A program made the translations under genes and the position numbers. A DNA stretch of 64,000 nt, taken from assembly GCF_028554725.1 (NCBI RefSeq), contig NC_071667.1:50771501-50835500 (forward strand). The letters run 5' to 3'. Source of the stretch: Zeugodacus cucurbitae (Eukaryota; Arthropoda; Insecta; Diptera; Tephritidae). Each line of letters starts with the position of its first letter. Within the stretch, counting starts at the first letter, position 1. The notes beneath the pieces are model-generated. The model saw only the letters and a list, made by a program, of their open reading frames with translations. It was not told where the DNA came from and did not search any database. Shown here piece by piece: positions 1 through 13,299 of this stretch.

Positions 1-2796
1 GCTTTTTAGCAGCCACCTACGCTTGAAAAAAAGCTGCAATTGTCCAGAAGCTTGAAACTTAATTTAACAAGAAGTTCCCTACAGTAAACTCTTACACAAT
101 TTCGAACCTTGCCTGAAGAAGCTCACCGCGATATTCCTGCAGCGACTTCTTCTTAGAACAGAATCAAATCAATAGCGAGGCAAAAAAAAAACTCTGACAT
201 CTCTTATAAAGTATGCCTGTGGTAAAAGTAATCAAAAAAGTGTTTAGTTATGCGATCTGAGTAGTTTAAAAGAAAATATCGTTTACTTAACCTAAGAGGA
301 ATTTAATCGGTAGTGATTTATTCTAAATCCACAACAATTCAGAGAAAGTGAGAATTCAAAGAGAAGACTGTAGCAATTGCAAAACATTTAAAAAGTGAAT
401 GAATCTCATTTCAAAATTAGGGGGATGGACAAAATGAATAAATCAAATCAATTCCAGAAGTACTACTAACAGAAAAAAATCCTTTGTAACGGCATTGTTG
501 ACAGTATTAACTTCGAAGTGGTCTCTCTTGGAATGAGCTTGGCACCGTTCTCCTCTTTCTCTTCTCTTTGCGTCCAACATCAGATTTGCTAGGAAAGACT
601 ATAAAGAGTGACAATAAAGTTAAAAGTTCAGAGAAAGATTAGAGGTGGCGAATATCGTTTAAATTGAATGGGCTACTGAGTGTAAAGAAGTATTCCAAAA
701 TTTACAGAAGTTTTCTTCGACGGTCCACTGTGATTCTCTACAAGGTTATTGCTCTTATAATCATTTGTATATATGCGCCAATGTGGGAAGCACAGCTGCC
801 TTCGCAGTATGCTTGTTTGCATACGTTCCATATTTACATTACGCCAATGCCAATTTCGCTCGTTCCATATCCAGCCATGCAAGTTGGCGCTTACACCCTT
901 TGGCAGTAAACTGACCGCCAAATCGCATATTGACCACAGTTTACGACCTCAACTTGGCGCAGCAGGTTTACGCAAGCATTATACGCATCCGCATACAGAT
1001 ACACACACACATCTCGAAAGTGGCCAACGGACTGCAGATCTCCACCTACTACTTCGACCAATCAACGGCGATTGCAATTGCTTCGAGCCCCGTGCCATTC
1101 TTCGGTTTCGTTCAATTTTATTGAAAAACTTCAGCAAGTTGCGGTTTTACGTGAAATTAGTTAACGACTTGTCTCACATACATAAATACGGACAGTTTTG
1201 CAGAACATAGTGTTCCTCTGGGTTCCTTGCCATTAAGAGAGTGGTCATAAGAAAGTGAATTTATTGTAAAGAAGTGTTGCCGCTACATTTAACTAAGTTT
1301 GTTGGTGTACATTTCACTTATTTGATTTACACTTTAAATTGGCTCGTTCTCGTTGTGTTTAACTTCGTGTTGTCTTCGCTTTTGTTCTATCGGCGCTACA
1401 TGGAGTTTCTTCCTGGTTGCTTATTGTTTGTTGCTAATGAGCCACTTTTATTAGTTGCAAAGTGCAATTGTTGAAAACTTCATTCAACTTCAGACATTTT
1501 CGGAAGTCTGAAGTGATAAAATGCAGTTGCAAGGTTGTATAATTCTTTCCGAAAATGTTGTAGTTGAGGCAGATGCACGAAAGGTCAGATGTGTAAAAAT
1601 TTAATGCATAGTTATGGTTTATGCAGGTTCAGAATATGGACCGAACTGTTTAAAAATAATATAAAAACATGAGTTAAAGTTGTTGTGAAGCCCGCATAAT
1701 CTTTACCGCATAAGTTTCTCATCGGATGTGGTTTATTAGTATTCTATTGCTGGTTCGTGCTTCCATGGCTTGTTCAATATACTAACAAAGCCCCAGTCTT
1801 TGGTCATTTTCTTTTCTTCTCAAATATGATGACAATCAAATCTAGAATTTATTTAGTATTCTATTTATTTAAACATTGTTTGACAAGTTTTCAAGACTGA
1901 GTAACATGCCAGTGGTTTAACTATATAAATTACTTATATCCTACGACTGGAAAAGTTAGAATAAGTAATAAGCTTTAAGTGCCTAGTACAGGAAGGCAAA
2001 TTACTCAAGAATATCAACTTATATTTCCACACCAAAAAAAAATAATAATTTTGAATAGAGTTTACCCTACATTAAGGAGATTTAATATCTTGAATTCCAA
2101 AACTATCCAAAAATATCCAATGTCGGCCTAATGATACACTAAAAATTAATTACGGACGCAAAACTATTTTTATAATTCTGATTCAGAAATGCCACCTCTA
2201 ACCTTGGGATCGTTTTCGTGATACTCGTAAACTTTAAACACCACATCGTTTAAGTTATCGACGACAGAAGCCTCCAGGATCAGCCTTATGGATACTTCTG
2301 TGTCTTACACCAGAATTCCTAAAGCAAATATTTTCGATTACTCAAAGAAGCTGCTTAGATTGGTAGGCAAAACCATTTTATTTTCCTATCCTATTTTCAG
2401 TAGTTAAAAACTTTTCTTCTGGATATTAAACGAATTCGAGAGGTATATCTTCATATTGCAGAATTTTTGTGGAAACTACCAGCTTCAGTCTTCCTTGAAT
2501 TGAAACTGCCTTTTTGCTGTGTTGGCTGCGGCATGATAACGATCAATCAATCAAAATCAATGCTGAGTTCTGGAATTGCGTGCACGTCCAAATTACTCGA
2601 AGACTGTTTCTCATTCTCCATTATGTTTCATATTTCTGGATACTTAAAAAGACACCTCACATGATCTTTTAGCGCTGGAATTATTGGTCCAGCACATAAT
2701 AAATCAGACTAGAACTGTCACCCATGACTAAATTCACGGATCATGTGGACAAATATTCTTTCTAGAACATGGAACCTGGTGTTGAAATCGTCATAT
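1..2796. other. AT-rich intergenic or intronic DNA, no gene recognised
   Basis: I see no protein family, RNA gene or transposon terminus here. Several open frames of 60-145 codons occur between 660 and 1480, but they overlap each other on both strands and show no domain, so I treat them as chance. The stretch 900-1270 is less AT-rich and has a 5'-UTR-like texture, but no splice donor or start codon anchors it. Confidence 0.5.
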
Positions 2797-3453
2797 CGCT
2801 CATTTACTTGAATAGTGTCACAACTCAAAAAAGTCGATTTTTCAGGAGAGCGATTTAAAGTTTTTAATTGTCTCTTATTTAGCTAATATAAAAAAATTCC
2901 AACTTTTTATTGACAAATCTAGTGGCCTGTAATATATTAAATACAATGTTGAGCATAAATGGACCAAATAGAGTGTACTAATGCTTTTTCTTGGGCATAA
3001 ACGTGACCCATTTTGAATTGTGTCGTTATTTGTGAAAAAAAATAATTCAATTTCGCCGTCATAAGTCAAATGTGTCGTTTTTGTTGAAAAAAATCAATAC
3101 GAAAAATTTAACTACTTTTCACCAATATCGATGTAATACAAAATATGTCGTTCTTTCTGAAAAGAAAACCAAATTCACTCTATGACAATATGTGTTGTAA
3201 CACAAAATATGTCTCTCTTTCAGATAAAAATCCATGCCTAATTCTGGCACAACTGAGAAGTGTCGTTATTGTAGTTAAAAAATAATCCAACATAACAAGT
3301 TTAATAACGGCACATTCTTATTTCACGGTTTATTTTTCTACGCATTGGAATGAAATTTTTATACAATATGGACGCTGAAATTGCGCACATTTTTACATAC
3401 TCAACTCAAAAATCGTGTTTTTTGAGTTTTGACACTATTCAAGTAAACGAGCG
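2797..3453. mobile_element. Inverted-repeat DNA element, family A copy 1
   Basis: This non-coding element of about 657 bp starts CGCTCATTTACTTGAATAG and ends with the inverted counterpart, which finishes ...GAGCG. The terminal repeats are about 45 bp and include a GTGTCA-AACTCAAAAA block. It is flanked by ATAT on both sides, consistent with a 4-bp target duplication. The interior repeats a phrase like TGTCGTT followed by an A-run at irregular spacing of about 60-90 bp. A second copy lies at 44797-45357, flanked by ATTT. Two independent insertions with matching ends make this a transposon family. No transposase is present and the superfamily is not assigned. Confidence 0.85.
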
Positions 3454-4060
3454 ATATGTAAATGGTAAGGACAACAACACTAAAGGCGCAACAAACAATA
3501 AATGAAGAATCTTCATATAGTCACAAGTCAATCAAATATTTTCATATTGTTACACTGAAAGTAAAGCTAATTATATATATTTAAATTGTCATCATAAGTT
3601 ACACAAGAACTTTTATTAGTATTTATACATAATTACTACACAGTCAATCAATAATTAGTTTCCAAATGATCAAAAATGTTTTCAAGTAAATTAATGGTAT
3701 AATTGGCAATACCAAAAGAAGATTTTATGTAAGTACACATTTATATATTTGTACATGAGGACTACTTCATTCAAGTGCATACACTCTGCATCAACCGAAC
3801 ACCCTTCTTTTGATAATTTCATCCAATTGCCATTGTAGAATGTAATATAATTGCAGCAGTAAATAATTTTATTACACTTGATGTCAACTATGTCGACAAT
3901 GGAATTTAGTGAGCTACGTGGCCAAAAGGACATTTTAGTTTGCCGAATGAGTGGGAAATAGTAAAATAAAATAATTGTTCTAAAATTCTGAATCGATACA
4001 GAGAAAAAGCTAAACAAATTTTAAAACAACAATATAATACTAATGGACACATTTTAAAAA
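3454..4060. other. AT-rich spacer, nothing recognised
   Basis: Low-complexity AT-rich DNA between the inverted-repeat element and a short tandem repeat. A 108-codon minus-strand frame (3691-4017) has no recognisable domain. Confidence 0.5.
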
Positions 4061-4064
4061 TTAT

Positions 4065-4340
4065 TTCATCCGCCATTTTGAATTTTGAAAAACCACAACG
4101 GATTCGTAATTAGCGACCCTGAAAAACCCCCCAATAATGAGTTTCAAGCGATTCCGATGATTTTTTTCAAAATAGTGTCCGCTATATTGGATCCGCCATT
4201 TTGAATTTTTAAAAACCGACATCAGATTCGTATTCAACGACGCCGAAAACCCCATAGTAACAAGTTTCAAGCGATTCCGTTGAAGTTTTAATGGACCTCG
4301 GATTCGGATTCAGCGACCCCAAAAATATAAGGTACACATA
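4065..4340. repeat. Tandem repeat, period about 123 bp, 2-2.5 units
   Basis: The phrase CCGCCATTTTGAATTTT recurs at about 4070 and 4193. It is followed in each unit by GATTCGTAT, an ACGAC-CC-GAAAA block and GTTTCAAGCGATTCCG. A partial third unit carrying only the GATTCGGATTCAGCGACCCC segment follows at about 4310. The units are diverged, so this is an old satellite-like array or a piece of a dispersed tandem repeat. The minus-strand open frame across it is a by-product of the repeat. Confidence 0.8.
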
Positions 4341-4728
4341 TGTAGTAGGGCTCCCTGGTCAATTCAAACAATTTTTTTGTTTGGCTTATTGAGTAAAAGA
4401 ATATATATTTAAATAAATAAAATACCAGCAATATATAATAATTATACATTCACAACTAATAAACCTCTTTGCATTATAGTTTTAAGATTTTTATAGAGAG
4501 TCCTGAAATTATTTTCACAGTTACTTAAGGCAATGGAATACATATGGTAGCTACATAATGTATTCTAAAATATCTCAAAAGTTCGCCTTAATTTGTTAAA
4601 GATAGGTCTAAAAATTTTTCGTCCACATCGCAACACTTTCTTTTTATAGACGACTTAAGTCAATATGTATGACATTAGATGAACTTATTTCCGGCCCTTA
4701 AAAAATTATTGTTTGTTAAGTCATAAAT

Positions 4729-5551
4729 CTACACGGATGGTTCGAAAATGGAGGACGGGGTAGGTGCGGGGATATACGTATCACTGCAGTATCTTCAAAG
4801 CGGGGCTGTTTGCTATTGGGAAAGCCGCAGAGCTAGCCAAAGTCAATATCTACGTAGACAGTCAAGCAGCAATCAAGGAAACAACCTCGGTTTGCATTTC
4901 GGCCAAAAGTGTTTTGGATACCAGGGTGGCAGTGGAGATAATTGCTAGGAACACGTGCTTTCACTTCTACTAGGTGCCAGGACATAAAGACATTGAAGGC
5001 AAGGAGATTGTGGACGAAATTGCCAAGAATGGTGTAAAACTGTCTTCCGGAAACGCGACCGATATTGGGAAATCCATGCGCTGTCTGTACTATGATCTGG
5101 ACAGGAGCATGAAAAGAAAAATCCTAGCACGTTGGACAAATATATCGGGGTGTAAAATCGTTAAATCCATGTGTAAAACCGTAGACCAGAAGTACACCAA
5201 ACTCATTCTGTCACTCGATAGAAGGGACTGCAGGAGTTTGGTGGGAATACTCACAGGCCACTGTCTGGTGGCGGCACATGCCAATAAGATGGGACAATGA
5301 AGCATCTTCTGTGCACCTGCTCTGCATTGTCAAGACAACGACTTCGCTACTTGGGGGCCTCACAATATGAGAATCATGAAGAGGTATCAAAAGTGAAGCC
5401 ACAAAAATTTAAAAAATTCGCGTCAAGCTTAGGCATCCTAAAGGATGACTACTCCTCGTGGATAACGTGACGGCACTCCATCTGGTATCGCAAAGGACCT
5501 AAATAGGTCTATGTATGGCGTATTGGCCTACCAGTATAACCTAACCTAACC
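4729..5551 (+). mobile_element. 5'-truncated non-LTR retrotransposon with RNase H end
   Basis: The translation begins at YTDGSK, the first catalytic Asp motif of RNase HI. It continues in a second frame through YVDSQAAIK and then VPGHKDIEGKE, the remaining RNase H motifs. A tail follows (HCLVAAHANK, then RQRLRYLGA and SSLGILKDDYSSWI) typical of the C-terminus of I/R1-group LINEs. The 3' end is a TAACC-repeat tail. The insert is flanked by the 12-bp direct repeat TAAGTCATAAAT at 4717-4728 and 5552-5563. It is dead: there is one frameshift near 4790, and a TAG replaces the Trp codon just before VPGH at about 4971. Only the last fraction of the element was inserted, as expected from incomplete reverse transcription. 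Confidence 0.85.
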
Positions 5552-5563
5552 TAAGTCATAAAT

Positions 5564-8500
5564 GTACCTCAGACTATTCATATCACCATTTTCAATCATA
5601 TTTAATCGCATCCTGCAGGCATAAATATAATTTCTTAGCAGAACGTGGCTCTAACTAAGGATTCATCCAAAAAGTATTAGAACACCGATAGTTTCAAATA
5701 TTTTTATACTGAAGTATTCACATTGATTTACGAAATAGTGATGTGATCAATATTATCTTGCAATATGCCATTGAAGTTCATACGCCTTAATATCGATTTC
5801 AGAACTCCCATAAACTACTTTTCAGTATAACTAGGGCCAGGGAAAAACTGAACCAATTTCTAGTATCCGACATTATTTTTCGGAAAAATGCTATTTATTC
5901 CCTTTGAGGACTAGAAGAGGAATAAGATCATTTCTCTAGAACATAATATATCAGAGTTAGTACAAATTAGTTTAGATTATGTTGAGTTATGAAATTTAAC
6001 TTATAATAGGCGCCCGTTGCCCAACCCATTGTTCAATTTTAAACCAAGCACATACAAACCTGCTGTGCTATATCTACGCGAAATAAAGACATTCCTAATC
6101 AATTGTGTATTAACCTCACTTATTGGCTTTATTTTCACAATTTCCACTTTGGAATTTATGCAGAATGCACAGCAGCTAAACGGAAACTTAGTTAAATGTG
6201 ATTATTAATAGTGGCAGCCATATGTGGATATCCTTAAGTGGTTTGGTTACGTGTTTGCTTAAGCGACTTGTATACCGCTTAACCAATAAATTATTGCATA
6301 ACCTTTTCAACTCAACGGCAGCGAAAACTTAAACCCACAGCTGTTGCCGCAGAGTACTTGCAGTCTCCCTGGTGGAACATGAAACGTTGCCGCTTCGAGA
6401 TGTTTTTGTAAAAGCGCATTAAAATACACATAACTGTATATTTGTGCACATGTGTTTAGGTCTACATGTGCCTGGTGGCCGCTTTCATACCACTTAACTC
6501 CGCTGAAGAGCTGAAAGTGACAGGCAAGAACACAAACAGGCAACTCGCTGAGTTGGAGTTTGGGTTGTTGACTGCCTATCTGTCGTCGCAGAGGATCAGT
6601 ACGATTGGGAACTCCTGCTGTTCGCTGCAACACATCAAATAAATTATGCAGCGCTGAAAAAAATTAAGCACTTCAACAGAATGCTGACGGCTAAGTCGAT
6701 TGCCACCAGGTGGCAGGTTGTCATCAAAGACGCCACCTAACTCGCGGAACCGCACCGCACCGCACCGTCTTTATTCAATTATGTGCTGCACTTGGGTTTC
6801 GTAAATAAATACTTCGCCCGAATTCTAACTGGCATCGGAAAAGCACAACAAAGCGCACATACACCAACAACAGCCACATCCATGTGGCATGTGGCATGTG
6901 GCATGTGGCATGCACTAAAGCCTCGTCATGCACGCGCGCACAAATACACTTATGTGTACACATGCTGAGTTCGTCGCGCGTGTGACCCGAGCTTGACAGC
7001 TTCTTGATGTTGTCGGTCCGCGACAGCTGTTGCTTTGATGGCTTTTAATGCCGCCACACAACACGCGCTGGCATATGTATGTACGGAGCGGCAACACACA
7101 CATGCCGCACAAGCTTTTGGGCTGCAGCCAAGCGCCTCATGAAAATCTCATGGCGTAAACGTCAACTCGGTTAAAATGTCGTTTATTAATGTCGCAGCTC
7201 GCTCAAAGACAACGTCTAAATGCTGTTGTGGCTTTTGAGTCACGCATTCCTTGGTTAATTTGGCATCTAAAATACGGCGCTGAAGTGTTAAGCGTTATTT
7301 ATTGGTACCGCGTGGCAGCAAAACACTGGAACGCGGGAGCTTCAGAAGTTGTATGGCTTCTTTACAATTTCAATGCCTAGGCACTTTAAACGCCTAGACG
7401 ATTTTCGTTGAATTTACAATAGCGCGCCAGTTGTTTTCATGTTTCTGATAGCCAAGCCTTTGTACACTTGGGTAGTTTAGTGAAGATAGAGCTTAATAGT
7501 AGTTTTTTAACACTATCTGGTACCACATCCAAAATCTTTAACCCAATTGATTCGAGAAAATTAAAGGATCCAATGCTTGAAATAGTGCCGTTCGCTTGTT
7601 TCTGTGGCCTCTTCTAAGATTTAACATTATTTTGTATTGTTGACTATTGATCACCATTAAATTTCTATTATCCTAGGGTGTGGGAAAATAAAGTCCATCA
7701 TAAGCGAAGGATCTTACAACAATTTGCTTGAGTTCAATATGTAACAAATCGTCACGTCTCACCCTTTGCAAAAAACAAATAGACGAGACTTAAATCTACA
7801 TTCTTTGAAAGACAGAGTTGCAATATCATTTCGGTATAAGTTCTAATGGAAATGAATTCCCAAAAAACAAAACCAACTCGATAATAATACCAATCTCAGT
7901 ACTAATATTAAGACCCTATATACAAGCCAAGTCTAAGACTAAGACAAGTTTACCAAGCCCAATATCAAAAACTAAATTAATATCAGACCGAGACCGATAC
8001 TTTTCAAGGACTGAAGTCCACTTTTCAAGTCTCAAGATTAATAATTATAAGATCATTGTTTAGATGAAGTCTAAAACCTAGATTGTAAACTCCCCATACA
8101 AAAACCAAAGGAAAGAAGTCGTTCTCGCTTTCCCTGCGTTGAGTAAATTGAAGAAATCTTAAAATTGTTTAATCTTTAATTTGTTAATAATCTTTTTTGA
8201 AAACTTGTAAATGTACCAAAACACCCTTTTATTGCAACCTTAGTTTATATAACTTGAATTAATCCGAATCATATCTGTAACAATAGATATCCCAAGTAAC
8301 GAAGTTTTCCTTTGAATGTCTTATATCTATGCTCATACATATATACATATAAACCTATTTATATCTGTATTTATATATATAAACATTTTTTCGAAGCAAT
8401 TATAGTTTAATTGCCTTTTCATGTAGCCACAATATGTTTAATGCATTCCACTTTTTATTCGCATACACCTGCGAGCAGTGGCGTAGTCACAATGCCGATG

Positions 8501-10024
8501 CATAGTCCCCTTTTAGCCGCCATATTGATTATACCGTGCAAAAAAGTGTGTTTGACTTAGTAACCAATTGAAGCTCAGGTAGAAGGTTAGAGGAGAGTGT
8601 CAGAAACTCTCCATCAACTGAGGTGAGTGTGCCAAATAGAGATGTCAGAAGTGGCACAGTCCCATTAAACTGGGAATGAGTCGAAGCTCGGATGTTCTCT
8701 TATAATCTAGCTCCAGACGGTCTGGGTTTCACGTGAGCTGGGTAGGCCCATTCAACTACCAAAAGTTCCTTCTGTCATATTTTAAAAAGTTTTAACCAAT
8801 AACTGTCCAACTTTCTCCTCAACTGTTCATATTTGATTAGACTGACGATTAAACTTCTTGGGTGTCATACTTTCTTTAAACTGTCTGAACCGATTTATGA
8901 TATGCTCAAAACGTTTAATAGATATACATATGACGGCCTCTTGATCCATACCTAGGAGATTTAATACTACAAAGAGCCAGTGTTTCAACTGTCCAAGTGG
9001 GACAAGTGGGAAGTAACCTATGTAGTAAGCAATTATAATATTTTCCACACCCCTCCTTCGAACAACGCCGCTGTCTTGCACCAACTTTATATTCATATAT
9101 AAATATTTATAATAACAAGTGCTTACATCCATATTCTATATATGTGTGAATATGTGTGTGCCAGTGCTCGCTTATGGAAAATTCTATTGGAGTTTTCAAT
9201 CAATTGATTACATCCAGAGCAATGCATGAAACCCCACAGCAATACAACACAATTGTTTGGTTAACTCAATGCAAAAAAATATTTTATATTTATACATATA
9301 CATATACTAATGTATGTATGTATGTAAGTACATTGTGTGGCACAGCGTGCGCTCAAAGTATTTTGTACGATGGTGTAAACATTCATATCGAACACACTCC
9401 AATGATTTGTATTTTGCATTTTGTTTGCAACACTTTAAATTATATTGTTTTCAATTTGTTTCGCCTGCCGGCGATACATGTGGCATGCAACAGTGTAAAT
9501 GCATTTTATTTAATACTCTTGTATAACACTGAAGCAATTTTATTTTTCCAACCGACTTACGCTTGTGTATATGTATATGTATGTATGTACATGTGCTTGT
9601 TTGTAACGAAATAAAATAATTTAGTTTTGAATTTTAAAGATCAATTAAGAGGGCTCAAACTCAATTTTTATGCTACAATGTATAGACATTTCCTGTTTCA
9701 ATCCTTGGGTACAATATTTAGTTCTCCATAATCCACTGCAATATTTTTATTCATTGAGTATTCATTCAAAGCTCCGGTCGATGTAAAATTTGGACTTTTT
9801 TTGATTAGCTGGTGCCTCTTGGTAGAGCAATTTGAACAGTTAAAATATGCTTTCAATTATCCTTTGTTATAAAAAAATCGTCTATAAAGTCTATCAGATG
9901 TTCCGAGCGGACTAAAGATTGTAGAGTAGTATCTCGGAGTACTCAAAAAGTAGTAACTTTGCATAATCTAGGCAAAGGTTATCGTTAAACTTAAAATACA
10001 TACTCTATGAAGGAATATGATAAA
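5564..10024. other. Intergenic or intronic DNA with microsatellites
   Basis: No gene is supported. It contains a short tandem array of CATGTGG at 6881-6913, an ACCGC run near 6755, TATG runs near 9311 and 9580, and AT-rich filler. The segment 8560-8790 is less AT-rich and may be an old repeat, but I cannot identify it. Open frames up to 152 codons (9156-9614) are rich in Cys, Tyr and Thr from microsatellite-like DNA and have no domain. Confidence 0.5.
6881..6913. repeat. CATGTGG heptamer microsatellite
   Basis: More than four perfect direct copies of a 7-bp unit lie in tandem. It is a simple-sequence repeat with no evident function. Confidence 0.85.
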
Positions 10025-10145
10025 AAACAAGTAAGGAAGGGCTAAGTTCGGGTGTAACCGAACATTTTATACTCTCGCAATTTATTTATTTAATTTCATT
10101 AATATAACACACAATTTCAGCCACATATTCGTCATACTATAAATA
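10025..10145 (-). repeat. Terminal fragment of dispersed hairpin repeat (family R)
   Basis: The sequence starts AACAAGTAAGGAAGGGC, then the hairpin GTTCGGGTGTAACCGAAC, then TTTTATACTCTCGCAA. It is the reverse complement of the right end of the copies ending at 20597 and 29130. It is cut off after about 120 bp by the mariner fragment that follows. Confidence 0.85.
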
Positions 10146-10580
10146 CGAGGGCTGCTATATATATTTCTGGCCTAATAATTGTTATAATAAGCTAATAAGT
10201 TTTATTGTTTTTCAAAATATTCTCCATCAAGATTTATACACTTTTGCATGCGCTCAAACCAATTTTCGAAGCACTTTTTTTTGAGCGATTGTCAAATTGT
10301 GCGAGATCCAACGAGAACAAACCTTTTTTACGACCAGGTGTTCATGCAATATCGAATGTATACTGGTGGTAGAAATGCATAGGCATGCCTCTATCTGAAG
10401 GTATGTTACATGACAGTCTTGCATTATCAGTTCACGTACGGCATCGATGTTTTATGGCACAACGGCTGTTTTTGGACGACCTTCACAGAATTCGTCTTTG
10501 AGCGAGCGTCGGCACGATTGAATTCGTTGTACCAGTTTTTCACAGTGCTATAGGATGGTGCTTCATAGCCATACAAAGAA
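10146..10580 (-). mobile_element. Truncated internally deleted mariner (minus strand)
   Basis: The terminal sequence CGAGGGCTGCTATATATATTTCTGGCC is the same as in the 721-bp mariner at 23787-24507. Read on the minus strand, the fragment holds the transposase DNA-binding region from about SLYGYEAPSY onward. It is joined directly to the extreme C-terminus with nearly the same internal deletion junction as the longer copy. It lacks the whole catalytic domain and its 5' end. It interrupts a copy of the hairpin-ended dispersed repeat. Confidence 0.85.
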
Positions 10581-12696
10581 TAATTCCAAATTGGCAAATT
10601 TTTAATGAGGATGTTGAGTTGTAAACCGTAATAAGGGCGAAATTGTTATTCAAAATTTCTCTCGAGTAGTATTGCTTATTATGATAGTTGCTGTGAAGAA
10701 ACCATTGAACATTAGCACGAAAATATTGATAAAACTCGTTGTACACATAACAGATTGAGATTGATGCATTTGTATGATAGCCCTCAATAAGAGTATTCCA
10801 TATCATCCACTACCAAGCATCAAACCCGAAACTTCGCAATCAATTTTCATCAATAATTATCAAATTTTTTGTATGTATGATTATGATAGTCACCTGGTGT
10901 TATATAAATGTACAGCGGAAAGTATTTGGGGAAGTTCATAAAATAACTATGCCGAACTGAATGAGAATGAGATGAATCTCTTGTTCCATTATTGTGGTAC
11001 TGAAAAAAAATTATAGAATTACATATTTGCAATAAGAATAGTCTATATGTACATGGTGTAAGACCTTCGAAATCAGAAAGTATTGTTATACCAGATGATA
11101 TGCTTTAGTTATGTTTCAAATTAATTAAAGCAAAGTATATTGGTTATGTGGAGAATATTCTGGAAAAGACTATCTAACCATTCATGTTTGTATTGTTAGG
11201 ATGTAAAGGGTGTCAGAAATGAAATGGAGGCTGCAGACATAGAAGGAAATTTCTTCACTTATTTACACGAGAACGATCACAATGATATCTTCTACTCATT
11301 ATCAATTATTAAGTAATATGAAACAAATGAAAATAGAGCAACTTTTATAAGAAACTAATTTGTTTAAACACAACCGAAGCATTTGAAATGGAAAATAGCG
11401 CAAACGAAAGACTTACAAATGACCTTACGTTTGCCGATGTAACAATGAGATGTCAAAGCTTACATAACACTGAAAATTAGCTCTCAGTATTTTTAATTTA
11501 TTTTATAAATTCCAAATATGTATACATTTGTTTGTAAAACCTGTTGCAAAATAAATGCAAATTCTCAAAGTAACCAAACTGTGATTGACTCCCTTGTGTG
11601 GCAGACCACAACATGGAAAGGAAACTGATTCACAGAAAGTGCAATCAATCATCTTTATATACACACTTCACTACTTCAAGCTTCTATCGACTTAAATCCT
11701 TACAAAGAACTTGCTCCTTTGGCTACACTCAGCAAATAAGTACAGTAGATATTTATAAGCGGAGCTGCGCATCCCTGACCCTGCCAACTGTGCGCAAATA
11801 TTTGTGCAGCAACTGCTGAGGAAAATATCCAGCCACTTGCCACGCCGTAATCGGATATTGGCATTAACAAAGGTCTGCCATTGCCACTCAACAGATTTCC
11901 TCTTTATCACATTTTATTATCAGCAACACGTTTGCCGACGTTTCGTTTATTCCCAACCTTCTTATTTCCCTCTTATTTCTCACCGGTGCCGGTGTCATCA
12001 AAGCGCCAATACGGAAGTGGAAATGAAAATAGTATTGAGTTTACCGACTTTGAATGCTTTGAATTACGAAAAGTTCACGTTTGGCATTTAAGCAACAAAC
12101 TTTGCATTTCCATTGCGCAGCAAGAATTTCGCATTCGTTTAATGCAAAGTGAATCGAGTTTTGAGGTCTCACTTTGGCAAAATGCAACGCAAAAAGAAGG
12201 GTGAAAGTTCTTGCCTCGGGTTTGACTTTTCGGCATTCGCCTTAGGACCAGGAAAAAATCCCCAAAACACAAATGTGAAAATTAAACAAGTTTTTGGTGT
12301 TTGGCAAAAAAAATGCACAACACACCACCAACAACAACACCAACTATTAATACGCATCATCATATTAACATCGTGTATACACGGGTGGAACTCGAAAGTG
12401 ACTTTTTTAAACTTTTTCAGTTAAAAAGTTATTTTTTATAGTGCACTTTAGTTAAAAGTGCCTTGGCGTTGATGTTGTGTAGTTTAGATTATGTTTGATA
12501 ATTCAAAAAGTTCGTACATTACATTCGCATTTTTCTTTAGTTAAACAGGAATTTATTCAAATTTGACTTAGAACATAAAGATAGAAATTTAAAAGAGAAT
12601 CTCTGAAATTCGGAGGATATGTTGTTTATCTTTCAGCATTCAAATCTTAGTAAACCACTGAAAGATGTGCATGATGGATGAATTAATATTATGAGT
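10581..12696. other. Intergenic DNA, no gene recognised
   Basis: AT-rich to about 11570, then moderately mixed to about 12450. Overlapping short frames on both strands between 11600 and 12420 have no domain. No element termini are visible. Confidence 0.5.
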
Positions 12697-12712
12697 CCTT
12701 AAACCATATTTG

Positions 12713-13299
12713 TATGTGATTGGCGTTGCAACCGTTTAGCCGGTTATAGCCGAATCGACGATAGTGCGCCACCTGTCTCTCTCCTTCGCAGTTCGGCGCC
12801 AGTTGGAGATCCCAAGTGTAACCAGGTCGCTCTCCACCTGGTCCCTCCAACGGAGTGGAGGCCTTCCCCTTCCTCGGCTTCCTCCGGCGGGTACTGCATC
12901 GAACACTTTCAGGGCTGGAGTGTTTTCGTCCATTCGGACAACATGACCTAGCCAGCGTAGCCGCTGTCTTTTTATTCGCTGAACTATGTCAATGTCGTCG
13001 TATAACTCGTACAGCTCATCGTTCCATCGTCTGCGGTATTCGCCGTTGCCAATGTTCTGAGGACCATAAATCTTGCGCAAAATTTTCCTCTCGAAAACTC
13101 CTAGTGTCGTCTCATCTGATGTTGACATCGTCCAAGCTTCTGCACCGTAAAGCAGGACGGGAATGATAAGCGACTTGTAGAGCTTGATTTTGGTTCGTCG
13201 AGAGAGGACTTTACTGTTCAATTGCCTACTCAGTCCAAAGTAGCACCTGTTGGCAAGAGTTATTCTGCGCTGGATTTCGAGGCTGACATTGTTCGTCAG
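12713..13299 (-). mobile_element. 5'-truncated RTE-clade LINE, copy 1
   Basis: The minus-strand ORF (161 codons, 12736-13221) encodes the C-terminus downstream of the reverse transcriptase. Landmarks are LSRRTKIKLYKSLIIPVL, GAEAWTM, RLRWLGHVVRMDE and GGSRGRGRPPLRW. It matches the corresponding part of the intact copy at 35258-38248. The insert is bounded by the 16-bp direct repeat CCTTAAACCATATTTG (12697-12712 and 13300-13315), a classic LINE target duplication. The good duplication and uninterrupted frame suggest a fairly young insertion. Confidence 0.92.

Noticed and set aside
773..1210. 145-codon plus-strand frame
   Set aside because: It overlaps other frames on both strands, is rich in His, Thr and Cys from CA-repeat DNA, and has no domain or splice context.
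9156..9614. 152-codon plus-strand frame
   Set aside because: It crosses TATG/TATA microsatellite DNA, has skewed composition and no recognisable motif.
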